From Scilla litardierei (Eukaryota; Streptophyta; Magnoliopsida; Asparagales; Asparagaceae): a DNA stretch of 64,000 bases. Each line of letters starts with the position of its first letter. The stretch's first letter is position 1. The stretch covers positions 14,890,214-14,954,213 of the forward strand of contig CM061138.1 of NCBI GenBank assembly GCA_030789695.1, written 5' to 3'. The position numbers and the translations under genes were made by a program. This document shows, piece by piece, positions 1 through 12,400 of this stretch. A model generated the notes under the pieces. The model ran no database searches. It was given only the letters and a program-made list of their open reading frames with translations, and was not told where the DNA came from.

Positions 1-185
1 CTATGTTGCCTTTGCCCTGGCCGTGACCCGTAGGTTGTTGCTCTGTTGCCTTGGACGGGCCATGACCCGTAGGTTGTTGCTCTGTTGCCTTGGACGGGCC
101 ATGACCCGTAGGGTTTGTTGTTTGATTGATGTTGCTCCTTGGACTGTTCGTGACCTGTCGGGTTTCTTGTTGGTGTTCGTTTGAT
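1..185. repeat. Minisatellite, about 39-bp unit
   Basis: Four or more imperfect copies of a unit built around GACCCGTAGGTTGTTGCTC. The middle copies are nearly identical and the last ones are diverged. The array runs off the left edge. An open frame on the minus strand (1-189) only reflects the repeat and is not taken as a gene. Confidence 0.8.
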
Positions 186-699
186 TCATTTCTAAACTAT
201 AGTCTGTTGTGTCTCAATCCTGGTATTTGTTTTGAGCTTATGGCTTGAAGCAACCCCCTCTAGGCTGGCAAACAGTAAACTTACATTACTGTGCCAACGT
301 GAATCGATCGTGTTCGGTTATGCATATGTTTTCCTTCAGCAAAACTCTTATAACAGATTTTAAAATTCTTTTTTATGTCTCATTGCATGAATTCCCTTTT
401 TGTATGTCTTGAATATTAATCTTGCAAATTTAATATATATAGCACAGTCGTTGTAGAATTTTCTAGTATACCTGGCATTTTTACCCAAACAGTTGTAATT
501 GTTGAAATATTCATAAACTACAAGATTATGGCTATGCATATACATAGTGGAACACATTGATCTTATGGTTGATAACAGTACTTGAGCATAGAATATTACA
601 TAAACATTGAGAACACTGAACACGGAAATCTTAAGAACAGTTAGACTAGGAAAGTTAAACGACTAGGAAACAATCACAGTACGTCGACATGACACCTGA
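186..699. other. No gene or element recognised
   Basis: AT-rich sequence without a convincing open frame, splice-like exon or terminal repeat. If the nicotinate phosphoribosyltransferase gene continues to the left, this is part of its fifth intron. Confidence 0.4.
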
Positions 700-1476
700 C
701 ATAGAACTAGAGATTGAATAAATTTACAACTTCACACATTGAGTCACTGGGGTTTGGAAAACTCATAATATAGAGTGCAGGAGCGACTAAAGCCACCTTA
801 TCACAGATCACAGTTTATCACAAATCACAATTTCATGGAAGGTTCTCGATTGAGTTTCCTTCACGGATTGACGTTTGGATTCAGGTCCGGGTAGCTCTCT
901 GTGGTCCAAGGTGGTATTCGGGTTGCACACAGTGCTCTACATTATGAGCCACTACATTATGAGCCACGGCTTAAGGATATTAAGAAAACTTCCAGTGACA
1001 CTATAAATTTCATAATCAGTTACTTTAGTCCAGTGGAGTGGATTACTTTCCCTGCTTTTGTTTAAACGTAGCACGTCTTGTTACTTTCATGTATGTGGTA
1101 TATTGTTGCATGCCGATTTGTCTCATGCCTACCTGCATGATTGGTTTAGATTCTGTTGTCTCCGCTAGTTGACGTACATGAATAAACGGAAGCACCAGAG
1201 TACAAGGAGACAGAGTTCCCAATTCAGACGCAGAGTTTCGAGAGTTGGTTGATAGTGAGTGTTCTCTGTAGTTCCGTTCATGTATTTCATTTCAGCAGAG
1301 AGGTTGTATTTTCCTTTTGCATTAGTATTGTACTCCTCGTAAGGAAAGAATATGGAATAAAATGAGTATTTTTCCCCGCTGCTCTTCCACTCTGCTCTAC
1401 ATTGTTTTCACTGATACTTGCAGGACATGCATTCTTTTTAATAAATGTGGCAGCACCCAAATATGGGGCATTACAC
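700..1476 (+). repeat. Diverged LTR fragment, Tekay-like Gypsy
   Basis: The stretch near 736-800 (a GGGTTTTGG-like word, then a GTGC.GGAGC.ACT..AGCCAC pattern) parallels 7350-7400 in the LTR of the Gypsy element at 5588-15290. The segment ends at about 1420-1476 with a TTTTCACTG...TGCAGGAC...GGGGC.TTACA pattern that mirrors that LTR's 3' terminus (TTTTCACTGG...GCAGGACC...GGGGCGTGACA). It is much more diverged than the intact element, so it is an older insertion or solo LTR. The left boundary is uncertain. Confidence 0.5.
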
Positions 1477-1965
1477 ATAGAGACTTCGAATTCGGAGACA
1501 GAAATTGGAATTTTTATTTTGAACTTCTCCCATGCATATGACTTACTGATAACCCATACCTGATTTCGCAAAAGAGATTTACACTTGATAACCTTTAAAA
1601 CGGAAGGAAAACCAATCAAATATATTTCTTTCTGACTAGAAGGGTAGACAATAGTTATTGCAAAGATTGTAAGTTAGTATCATGAGAAAATGTAACACTC
1701 AACGTAAAATTTTAATCCTAGACATGCATTTAACGAAGTATCAAAAGATCCACAAAGTTAAGAAAGATATTATGATTAAAAGATGAAAGTTAAAGGATAA
1801 TACGTAAGGAGATTCAAAGAAAGGATTCTTAAAGAGGCTAATTAGGAGTTCAAAGGGAACAGGAGTGACAGATTGCATTAGAACGATAGACAGAAGAACT
1901 TGATGTATATAAAAGTATTGCAATCAACAATTAAGGAGACATACTGATAGAGTGAGGAAGTAAAA
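1477..1965. other. No gene or element recognised
   Basis: AT-rich filler between the LTR fragment and the LINE relic. A 110-codon open frame on the minus strand (1287-1619) overlaps the LTR fragment and resembles no protein I know. Confidence 0.4.
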
Positions 1966-3875
1966 GTTGTCGTTAGAGCTAAAAGTGTCAACTATATAAA
2001 CCTTGGGAGATATAGGGATGATGATACTTTAAGGAGATATATATTTGTCAAGAAGAAATCTAAAATAATTATCCAAGAGGTTAGATTCAAGGTATATACC
2101 GATGTTTAAAAGAAATTAGATACAGTTAAAATGAGAAAAGAATATCTATCAACTAACGTGAATGAGAGAGTAAGAGCTAAATCATTGTTTTATATGATCA
2201 ATCAGAGTATCCGAGGTAAGAGAAGATGCTGAAAAAATATGTGGACCGGATAAGATTCCTATTGAGATGCGAAAATACATAGGAGATGTAGTTGTTGTAT
2301 GGGTAGTAAATATATTTAACAAAATTTAAGAATCAAATAGAATACCAAAGGAGTGGAGTAGTATTTTGGTATCTTCGAAAAAATAAAGGTGATATATAAA
2401 GTTACTCAAACTATCGTGGACTTAAGTTAATATGGCATACCATGAAATTGTGGGAGAAGTGATCATGTTTAGTTTGAGAAAGAATATCAACATATCATTA
2501 AATTAATTTGATTTCATGTCAGGATGTTCGACAATAAAAGCAAATCATCTGATCGGGTAGATTATTGAGGAATATAGAGCAAAAGAGAAAGATTTGCATA
2601 TAATCTTTGTTAACCTGAAGAAAATTTACAATAGAGTCCATAGAGGTTCTATAATTAGCCTTATTGAGGAAAGTGATCCAGGTTAAGCCTTATTGAAGAA
2701 AGTGATCCTTTTAAAGTATGTTAGTCTAATTAAAAACATGTAACAAGAATCGGTCACTAACGTAAAAATTTATAGAGTAATAATAGATAACTTTTTGATC
2801 ATCATTAGATTACATCAAGGATTAGCTCTGAGTCTCCTTCTCTTTGCTATAGTGATGATTCAGCTCATTAGGTATATTACGATGTATATTTAGGATGATA
2901 TTGCAGATGATAATATTTTAATAAATAAGACCAAAAATGGTGTAAATGTAAAGTTAAATTTATGGAGTTAGACATTAGAGACTTGATGTTTGAGTGAGAA
3001 CAAGAGTGTATGAAATGTAAGTGGTGAAACCAGATAGGGGGAGTATATAAATAAGTGCTTTAAGAATCACTGATCGATTATCTAAAAGGATGCAGAGATT
3101 AAAAAGATATTGATCATAAAATTAAAACAGAATGGTTGAAATGGAGAGCCGCAACAGGAGTGTTGTGCGATCAAATCATTATGATTAAAGTGTAAATTTT
3201 ATATGACAATAATTAGACCAGCTTTGTTATATGATACGGAGTATTGGGATATCACCAATAAGCATAATTAGAGTTTGGGTGTGAAAGATATGTGAATGTT
3301 GCCATGGATGTGTTCGGATATTAGAAAAGATAAGATAAAAATGATGATATCCAAGCAAATGTAAGCATGGTCCTTATAGAGGATAAGATGGTAAAACATC
3401 GCTTGTGATAGTTTGGCCATATACGCCAAAAACCTATTGATGCACCTATTAGAAAAACGGACCATATGAATGTTAAGATTGTTAGGAATAAACTCTCTTA
3501 GAGAAAAAAAACGGCTAGGGTTTAGGTTAAACCCAGCTCTGATACCATGTTAGGAATAAACTCTCTTGTATTATTCCAAGGGCAATAGCCCGATATATAT
3601 AGAGTACAGGGAATGGTAAATAAGCACAAAAGACCCTATACAAAGAGACATATACATCTAACAAAGATCAAGAGAAAGAGAGGTAGACCAAAGAAGATAA
3701 AGATGAAAATGATAAGAAAGGATATGAAAGAGCTCGGTTTAACAAAAGATAAAGTTTTAGATCATAATACGTAGAAAATGAGTATCCAACATCATGATTT
3801 GACTCTTTCTAATGAGTCCATGAAGCCAACCCCAATTTGTTGGAATAAAGGCTATGATGATGATTTAAACCCCAT
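1966..3875 (+). pseudogene. Decayed LINE reverse transcriptase (RTE/L1-type ORF2 relic)
   Basis: Conceptual translation across several frames gives the order typical of plant non-LTR reverse transcriptases. GPDKIPIEM lies near 2250, followed by an IPKEW motif and a KG-rich segment. The RT finger and palm remnant (SGCSTIKA, then KEKDLHIIFVNLKK) lies near 2520-2625. A WLKWRAATGVLCD segment is near 3135-3170, a FGHIRQKPID segment near 3412-3445, and the C-terminal RGRPK motif followed by KDMKELGL near 3680-3740. The 3' end (WNKGYDDD) is near 3870. Dozens of stops and indels show it is long dead. A TRIM insertion splits it at 3480-3663. The catalytic FADD-type motif is not readable. Family placement is from remembered motifs. 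Confidence 0.8.
3480..3663 (-). mobile_element. TRIM-like element, truncated, antisense to the LINE
   Basis: Bounded by the direct repeat AAGAT (3475-3479 and 3664-3668), a 5-bp target-site duplication. On the minus strand a 116-bp LTR (3548-3663, TGTTAGATG...CCTAACA) is followed directly by TGGTATCAGAGCT, a primer binding site for initiator Met-tRNA. Then come a short internal stretch and about 20 bp of the second LTR, the rest of which is lost. Without its second LTR and with only ~180 bp in total it is a TRIM remnant. It lies inside, and is younger than, the LINE relic. Confidence 0.8.
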
Positions 3876-4768
3876 TATTGCACTTATCATGATGGTATGG
3901 CCTGTGATGCCCCCTTGTTGCCATGCTGCCGTTGCCGTCATGTGTAACTTTGGATTCAGTCTCTAACGTGAAAAACTCAAATTCCTATTATTTGTCTTTT
4001 GTATCAAACCCATAGTTTTTTCCCCAAATCATTAAACCCTAGTTCTAGTCATCCCCAAACCCAAATCTTTCGTAGAAACCCTAGTTCCTCCTTAAATCTA
4101 TTAACTCCCTAATTCATTCACAAATATCCCACTACATGAAGACCTAGATATACTTCTGTTGCACGTTCCCCATCAGAAAGCACTTGCTAAAAGCAATGCC
4201 AAAGACAACCTTAATGAACATGTCACTTTGATTTTCAGGATAAACTCTAAAAAGAAGCCAAGTTATAGTTTAAGTAAAAACATGGCTTAGAAAAGGGACA
4301 AGAACACAAGATAATGCTCAAGCAAGACTTTTGCTTACTGAATATTTACATTAGAAGAATGAACGATGAGTTACAGCAAAGGGCTGTTAAACCTAATCAG
4401 TATCTTTTTACTTAGAACATACGTAAAGGAATCCCCGAGGGAAGAGTGTTCTAAATATTGAACAGTTGACACTTATAGATCATGGCACTGTGTGACACTG
4501 CTATGTCAAGCACCAAGTTCTCAACTCGCTGGCATATCAAACTTCCATTTAAAAGTAAAGATGTAGATAAGTTACATCAAATAACAACCCGCTTAAGACG
4601 GCAAATATATTAACAGTTGTTGTCATGTACCACATAATGCAAGCATCAGTTGGAGTTTTTGGCAAATTCCTCTGCCGATCCCTTACAGACACTCAATAGT
4701 ATGCAACTATTGTAGTAATTCAAGATGACCCTGTCTAGTTACTTTGTTCTTTCAAAGCAGTGTAAAGC
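3876..4768. other. No gene or element recognised
   Basis: Both strands were examined for the missing 3' exons of the nicotinate phosphoribosyltransferase gene and none was recognised. The 3970-4130 part has CCCTA-rich words often seen in plant UTRs, but no linked coding sequence. Confidence 0.4.
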
Positions 4769-5587
4769 TCATGCAGTTATGGATCAACCTTCAACTCTCT
4801 AGCCAAGGGAAGATTCTAGAAGAACGATTCAGATGACCAGATGGCCGGGGGGGTTACATTCATCCATGAGGCGTGGAAAAGGGCAAATGAGCCAAAATGT
4901 GATCACATTCCTAACATGTAAATGATAGGTTCAAGACAAACTTCTATTTTCCTTTTTAATACTAGTTCAAGTGCATCGGACGGATTTAACAGCTTGAATC
5001 CAAGGGCTCAAATTATTCTAGCACTTCACCGCAATAGCCATTTTTTCAGCACAAATCTGGACCAACGAACAGATTTGGCATCCTAGGCCAAAAAAGATCA
5101 TAGCGACAAAAAGGAACTCACATGTTCAACTGAGAACTTCAAGTCTTCAACAGAAGCAGCAATGATGATCATTTCCAGAAACCATAAACATAGATCTTTA
5201 GTAACCTTAAGTGATACAGCCTTATTTTTAATAAATTAAAAGATAACCTGTATCAACTGATAGAGTAACATGAGATTAATATCTCCAGCTGCTTAGAGCT
5301 TACAGGGACATGTATGCATATACAAATTTTGAACAAGAGAGAATATGGGGATTTTTTTAAGATATACCCATTAAATCTTCCTTATTACGATATACAGCCC
5401 GCTTCAAAACTTTGTATTTTTATATCCCCCACCCTTTTTCAAATTAAATTCAAAAATTCACTAAACCATTGGTTGTAGAGTATATCTAAACAAAATCAGC
5501 AACTACTGACTTCTATGTTATTTTTAGATAGAATAAGCAATCAAGGAAGAATCTAGTCAAAAAATTTCCACAATCCCAGTAAATATA
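4769..5587. repeat. Segmental tandem duplication, left copy (copy A)
   Basis: Aligns by eye with 15326-16106. Shared words include ATGGA.CAACCTTCAA, CACATTCCTAACATGT, GGTTCAAGACAAAC and GGTTGTAGAGTATATC. The last part of copy A (ATATAACAGCA...) is found on the far side of the Gypsy element at 15291-15325, so copy A was split by that insertion. The sequence looks non-coding and belongs to the intron that follows exon 5 of the minus-strand gene. Confidence 0.8.
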
Positions 5588-5790
5588 TCCCCCCCACCCC
5601 CCCCCCCCCCCCCCCCCCCCAAAACTAAAATATCTCCCCCTCACATTAAATCCCCTCCCACTAATTATCTTTCCCCTCTCCACGTGTAAAGCCCCCTCAC
5701 GTGATCTCTCTCTCCCTTTCTCTTTCTCTCCGCTCTCCACGTGTAAAGCCCCCTCACGTGATCTCTCTCTCCCTTTCTCTTTCTCTCCGC

Positions 5791-5856
<66 letters not shown>

Positions 5857-8140
5857 GAAATCAGCGACAGCGGCGCAGCGAAAAAAAAGAATTTCACCGC
5901 CTCTCCCTCTCCCCCCCTCTCGCCGAGTCTCTCTCTCTCTCATTCCTTCACCCCGAAGGAACCCACGCGGCCCCCTCCCCTCTCGCCACCTCTTACACTT
6001 CGTGGCGTGCCCTTACACCTCCACCGCGCCCTAAAAGCTAGGATTTCGACACGATTTCGATTTCGTGGCATCTCTCTGATCTTCTCATGTCTTCTCTGCC
6101 TTTATTTAAGCTCGACTTGAGGCCCTGGGGTTTCGGTTTGGTGCAAAAAATGAAATTTTTCATGCAAAAATCTGGTTTTCTCCTGGATTTGAGTTCGGCC
6201 TGAGCCCTAAAGTTGGGATTTCTCTCTGATTTCATCATCAGTCCACGATTTGAGGTAAAATCGCTCTGATTCTCTAAATTTTGGATTTTAAAGTTGTGAA
6301 TTTGCCCTTTAGCTTTTTGCGATGATGAATCTGAGCATCGGGCGAGGCGGCGAACTTTTGCTGCAGCCCTTTTAGCCTTCAAAATTGACCTCTGAGGGAT
6401 TTCCCTCTTAACCGTGAACTATAGGCCTTTCCCCCTTTGGTTGCGGGCTGTTTTGGGTGTCTTTCCCTTTGCTGGATTTATCTGGCTATCTGATTTTGCT
6501 ACAGTGTACAGAAACATTCTGCAGAACCATGCTGGAATTGGAATAGTTTCCATGACCAAAATTGTGACTGACCCTAGGGATTTTTCCCTTATCATATCTG
6601 TTGGGATTTTTCAGAGTTGGTTAATAATGTTTATGCTTGGTAAAGAGTATGGGTTGGCTTAGAAATTGCCCAATGATCGAAGATGAGGGCTTGGCCTCAA
6701 AGGCCGTCGGAAAGTGTGGAAATTGCTGCCTGAAGGATCAAAATTTACTGCCCCCTAGGATCGTAAATAGCTGCCTAAAGGACATATGAAAACCATTAAT
6801 AAATGGTCAAGTCCCAAAAAGATCAATGATGAAACCTTATCTGAGATCACCAAATTGTCCCTCCCCCCATTTGACCATCCCAATAAGTTCCAAAATTATG
6901 ATAGTTGGAAGTTGCCTTTACTTGTAGGTTTGCTCTTGCTCTTAAATTATATTCAAATTTCAGTTTGTATAGCACAATAAAATATCATGTTATTAATTGT
7001 CTAATTTCTGCACTCCTAAAATATGTTAAGTGTTATGATGCTTTTTCATCATTAGTTGCTATGGAGTTAATAAGTGGCACATGACATTGGACTAGTTGGT
7101 ATATTAGGTGTGCTATGGAAATAATGATTCGAAATTCAGTGAACTATTTATATGTTTATAGAATGAATGAGAATGTGATTGAAACCAGAATGTCATAGCA
7201 CACTAATATACGAATTGAGTTTAATGTGGCCTTAGAATTTAAATTCACCTTGAAAATCATGCTTAATCACTGTGTAGAATAACACTTGGACTATATCACT
7301 GAGGCACTGAGAGGTGTACACTATTATACACTTGGCACTTCAGACTCACGGGTTTTGGGATAAATCATATTAGAGAGAGTGCGGGAGCAACTGGAGCCAC
7401 ACTCCTATTGACTTGACCGCATCAGGTAGTTCCGACCTGGGTCACATCATTGAATCAGGATCTGAACCTTATTGTATGTCGGACTTAATTATCGAGTTCC
7501 ACGCTGTTGACTCACGGCCCCTACCGTCCCTGTTTTGGGCCTGGCCCAGATGAGCGCCCATGGGTACTGAGGTGGACTCCTTGGTTGTTTCTGTACTCTC
7601 CAATATGATTCACGGCCTAGGTTTGGCATAGAATAATGGAATCATGATATTGTTGCCTTCAAATTGAACTGCATGTTAAATGTCAATGCAATATTAGCTA
7701 GCCTATTATTGTTCTCAGTCACTGCTTCCTAGTTAGTGTTTTCCCATGTTCATATATTTAAATTCCAAAATTTTTGGAATCATTGTGATTTACTGGTGGG
7801 CCTTCATTGTTGTTGTACCACCAGGTGTCGATCCAGAGATAGAGGAGACACCAGAGTTTGTGGGCCCAGCTGACTTTTGAGTAAAGATAGAATGTGTATT
7901 TTTGTGTTAGTGGCAGAGGTACTTTTGTTATACATGCTTATAGTATGATGTATAGCCTTTTGTAAGCGTGCTTTTGGCATGATGTACATCATTTTGTAAA
8001 CTTGATCATATATATAAATGAAAAATTTTGTTAAGCATTTTGATCATCTCTGCTTGTGTCTAGATTGTTTTCACTGGTTATCTGCAGGACCTGCTATCCT
8101 TTGCGAAACATGATGCGACCCTGGATTGCGGGGCATGACA
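5588..8140 (+). repeat. 5' LTR of the Gypsy element at 5588-15290
   Basis: Matches 12872-15290 over almost its whole length. Differences from the 3' LTR are a C-homopolymer (5597-5620) replacing the expected TG terminus, a tandem duplication of ~57 bp (units near 5680 and 5737) present once in the 3' LTR, and an expanded (CT)n tract at 5794-5854. It ends ...GGGGCATGACA. Open frames inside it, such as 5701-6120, come from the CT tract. Confidence 0.9.
5794..5854. repeat. (CT)n microsatellite
   Basis: About 30 CT units inside the 5' LTR. The 3' LTR has only a few units at the matching place (13014-13027), so the expansion followed insertion. Confidence 0.95.
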
Positions 8141-8260
8141 TGTTTTTCTTGGTGGCCCATGCAGGTCATCGCAACCAACCTCGTGAACAATCTAGAAAGA
8201 GTGGGATGTGTCGTAAAAATGCTTAATTAGAAATTGACATTGTCCTGTGTATACAGGCAT

Positions 8261-9410
8261 ATGCGAGTTTACAATCGTCGGAAGCGCACTATGAAGATGG
8301 CTCAGAATGCTTCTGGCTCTGGTTCGAGCAACCCTACAGTCCATCAGATCTCGGATCAGGCCCTGTGAGAGCTTATTCAGGCTATTCGTGAGGGGCCTAA
8401 GACTACTTGATATGTGCAGCAGTTTCGGGCGCTACGTCCAGCTCCATTTACTGGTCGAGAGGATCACTTACCGGCAGAGGAGTGGTTGCGTGACACTGTT
8501 GCTAACCTGACTGCAGTAGAGATTCCCATAGGATCCTGGATGAAGATTGCGAAGTTGCAATTAAAGGATGGAGCCAGGATCTGGTGGGACGCAGCAGAGG
8601 ATCGGCTAGCAAAGACTATCACCTGGGATACATTCAAGGAGCAGTTCAATGCCCAGTTCTTTTCTCATGAGGCTCAGATGGAGTTGGAGACACGATTCAC
8701 CAACCTGAAACAGGGCTCCAGGTCTGTTGATGAGTATGATGCAGAGTTCTCTATGCTCAGCAGATTTGCAAATGAGATGGTGTCCACTCCCGAAGCTCAA
8801 GCTCGTCGTTTTCAGCAGTGTTTGAATATAAAGATTCGAGAGACGATGGTTGGATTGGGCCTGACGACTCATGCAGAGGTACTTGCGACAGCTCGCGAGT
8901 ACGAGTACATATAGAGGGAATCTGATCGGGAGCGCCACATGTCTGCTCCTCCGAGGCGACCACCACCACCTTTAGCTGCTACCGAGGGGATGGGTCGACG
9001 ACCTATACCTCCTGCCAGACATGTACACCGGCCAGTACAGCAGGCTCAGTTCAAGAGGCCCGCTCCACAGCAGCAGCAACCACGTCTAGTATGTCACTAC
9101 TGTGGCAAGAGTGGTCATTATAAGGAGGAGTGTCGATGGCGTCTAGGCCTTTGTTTGGTATGTGGGTCCAAGGAGCATAGTGCCAGAGATTGTCCGCAGA
9201 AAGGATCAGCAGCACCAGCTCCTGCTCCTGCTCCTGTCCGTACTCATGTTCCTGCTCCTGCTCCTCCAGCAGGGAATGCACCACATAGACCACCGCTTCC
9301 TCCTCAGAAGAAGGTTTTTCAGCAGGCCAGAGCACAAGCACCACCTCCGAAGCGTCAGGCTTTTACTATGACCGCAGTAGAGGCTGAGGCTACCGATGAA
9401 GTGATTACTG
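8261..9410 (+). pseudogene. gag: Gag of the Gypsy element (three nonsense mutations)
   Basis: From ATG at 8261 the frame reads through a retrotransposon-gag core (8414-8911, with ARIWWDA, TWDTFKEQF and LKQGSRSVDEYD motifs) into a nucleocapsid region. That region has two CX2CX4HX4C zinc knuckles (CHYCGKSGHYKEEC and CLVCGSKEHSARDC, about 9092-9195) followed by a Pro/Ala/Gln-rich linker. In-frame stops occur at 8366 (TGA), 8408 (TGA) and 8912 (TAG). They look like CGA-to-TGA twice and CAG-to-TAG once, i.e. C-to-T changes expected from methylated-cytosine decay. The protein would package element RNA in the cytoplasm. The frame leaves Gag at DEVITG, directly before an intron-like stretch. Confidence 0.88.
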
Positions 9411-9466
9411 GTAAGAATTTAATGCTTTCAGTGATTATTTTCATATTTAGTTACATGTTTACTTAG
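9411..9466 (+). other. Intron-like interruption at the gag-protease junction
   Basis: Begins GTAAGAATTT and ends TTTACTTAG. Removing it fuses the Gag frame (DEVIT, then G) to the protease frame. Without removal, Gag stops at 9464 and Pol lies in the -1 frame, with a 13-nt overlap (9451-9463). At 56 nt it is short for a plant intron, so programmed frameshifting or simple decay are alternatives. The non-autonomous Gypsy element is interrupted at the same codon (41298). Confidence 0.4.
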
Positions 9467-12400
9467 ACATAGTATCGTTGACACTAGGTATTGTACTAGT
9501 CGCTGGTGGACCTGCCCTTACATTATTCGATTCAGGAGCCTCTCATTGTTTCCTAGCCACTCGATTTGTTAGCACACACAATATTCCTGTTGAACCCTTG
9601 ATTACCCATTGGAATGTTAATACTGGTGGTAATATATTGAAGACAACCAGTCATTACCCTCAGTGTCTTGTAGTTGTTTGTGGACAAGAGCTATTTGCAG
9701 ATTTTCTGGTGATTGAGATGCCTAGTTTTGATGTTGTCTTTGGAATGGATTGGTTGGCGACATTTCATGCTACCCTTGACTGTCGTCAAAGGAATGTAGT
9801 ATTCGAGATGCCTGATCATCCAAAATTTGAGTTTATTAGCAGAGGTAGATCTGAGGGGCCAATACGATTTAGAGCACGACCAGCAGAAGCTATGGTGAGT
9901 GCCATGGAGGTTGATGAACCAAAGATACCAGAGATAGTACAAGAATTCATGGACGTGTTTCCGGATGATCTTATAGAATTACCACCGGAACGTGTCGTTG
10001 AATTTTCTATTGATTTGGTACCAGGTGCCCAGCCGATATCCAAAAAACCATATCGTATAGTGCCACCAAAACTAGAAGAAGTATGTACCCAGTTGAATGA
10101 ACTATTGAAGAAGGGTTGGATACGACCTAGCGTCTCTCCTTGGGGTGCTCCTATTTTGTTGGTATCAAAGAAGGATGGGACTCGACGCATGTGTGTCGAA
10201 TACAGGGAATTGAACAAGGTGACAGTGAAGAACAAATATCCCCTTCCCCGTATTGATGATATCTTTGACCAACTCGGAGGATCGAGTATTTATTCAAAGT
10301 TGGATTTGATGACAGGATTTCATCAGTTGAGAGTGAAGAAGGATGACATTCATAAGACTGCATTCAGAACCAAGTATGGGCATTATGAGTTCTTGGTGAT
10401 GCGATTTGGCATGAACAATGCTCCGGCAGTGTTTATGAGCCTGATGAATCCAGTGCTATATGAGTATTTGGATAAGTTCGTAGTTGTCTATCTTGATGAT
10501 ATCCTGATATATTCGAAGGACACCCGAGAGCATACCGAACATTTGAGAAAGGTCTTGGAAACTCTGAGACAACAACAATTGTTTGCCAAACTCAGTAAAT
10601 GTCAATTCTATCTGAACAAGGTGGCGTATTTAGGACACGTGGTGTCTGGAGAAGGAATCTCTGTTGATCCTGGAAAATTGGTAGTTGTTCAGAACTGGCC
10701 TATTCCACGGACCGTGACAGAGATTTGTAGCTTCTTGGGAAGGGCTGGTTATTATCGAATGTTTATTAAAGATTTCTCGAAGATCGTGGAGCCTATGACG
10801 CGATTAACGAGAAAGGATGTAGTGTTCGTTTGGTCCAAGGCATGTGATGATGCTTTCCAGGAGCTAAAGAAGAGATTGACAACCGCCCCAATTTTGGTTA
10901 TTCCTGATCGGACAGGAGAATTTGAAGTATTTTGTGATGCATCAGGAAAGGTCTTGGATGTGTATTACACCAGCATGGCAGGGTTGTAGCTTATGCATCC
11001 AAACAGTTGAAGAACCATGAGAAGAATTATCATACACATGACTTAGAGTTGGCGGCGGTTATTTTTGCATTGAAGATGTGGAGACATTTCTTGTTAGGAG
11101 AGCATGTGAAGATATTCACAGATCATAAGAGTTTGAAGTATATCTTCACACAAAAGGATCTTAACATGAGACAACGCCGATGGATAAAGTTGATGGCAGA
11201 TTATGATATTGACCTTCAATATTATCCTGGAAAGGTCAATGTTGTACCTCATGCGCTGAGTCGTCTCCCAATGGTAATGACGCTTACGACTCAATGGAGG
11301 CTGCAACAAGAGATCAGGGAGATGGAGATAGATGTAGTTTTGCCTGGGTTGACTTCCTCGTTGAAGAATATGCAGATTCAGTCCACTTTGGTAGATAGGA
11401 TCAAGGCGGCTCAGTCAAATGATGAGAAGTTGCAGAAGATTAGGCATCTGGTGTTGGCAGGTCAGAGACCAGAATTCCAAATTCATGAAGATGGATCCTT
11501 GCGGTATGGTAGCAGGATTTGTGTGCCGTCTGGAGATATTCGAGAGGAATTGTTGAAAGAAGCACATAGTTCGCCATATTCCATTCATCCAGGCGGGACC
11601 AAAATGCATAAAGCCCGAGGCAACATTATTGGTGGCATGGTATGAAGAGAAGTGTTGCCAGGAGTGTAGCGAAGTGCATGGTGTGCCAGCAGGTTAAGGA
11701 TGAACATCATCGTGTTGCTAGTTTATTACAGCTTTTACCTTTACCGAAATGGAAGTGGCAGCACATAACGATGGATTTTGTGACTGGATTACCTAGAAGT
11801 ACGAAGCATAATGATGTTGTTTGGGTGATTGTTGATCGATTGACTAAGTCAGCACATTTCATTCCCTTTAGGGTTGGCCAGTCCACATAAGTACTTGCCA
11901 GAAAGTACATGGAAGAGATTGTTAGACTTCACGGAGTTCCTGTAAGTATTGTTTCAAATAGAGACACTCGTTTCACATCACATTTCTGGAAGAGCTTACA
12001 GGATCATCTGGGGACACACTTGAGTTTTAGTTCAGCCTATCATCCGCAGACAGATGGTCAATCTCAACGCACTATTCAGATCTTAGAGGATATGCTGCGC
12101 GCATGTATGCTAGACTTCAAGTGATCGTTGGAAGATCACTCCATCTCGTGGAGTTTACATATAACAATAGCTATCAGGCCAGTATCGGCATGGCTCCTTT
12201 TGCAGCCTTATATGGAAAAAAGTGCCGTTCACCCTTGAGTTGGGATGACGTAGGTGACAGGGAGTTGATGGGACCAGAAATGATTATAAAAACTGTGGAT
12301 GTTGTGCGCACTATCAGGGAGAAGCTTCAACTGGCACAGGATCGGTATAAGCACTGGGCAGATGCGAAGCGAAGACACTTAGAGTTCCAGCCTGGCGATC

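Noticed and set aside
1287..1619. 110-codon minus-strand frame as a possible NAPRT 3' exon
   Set aside because: No match to the expected NAPRT C-terminal motifs. It overlaps an LTR fragment.
5665..6120. Overlapping open frames of 92 and 139 codons
   Set aside because: Generated by the (CT)n tract and CT-rich LTR sequence.
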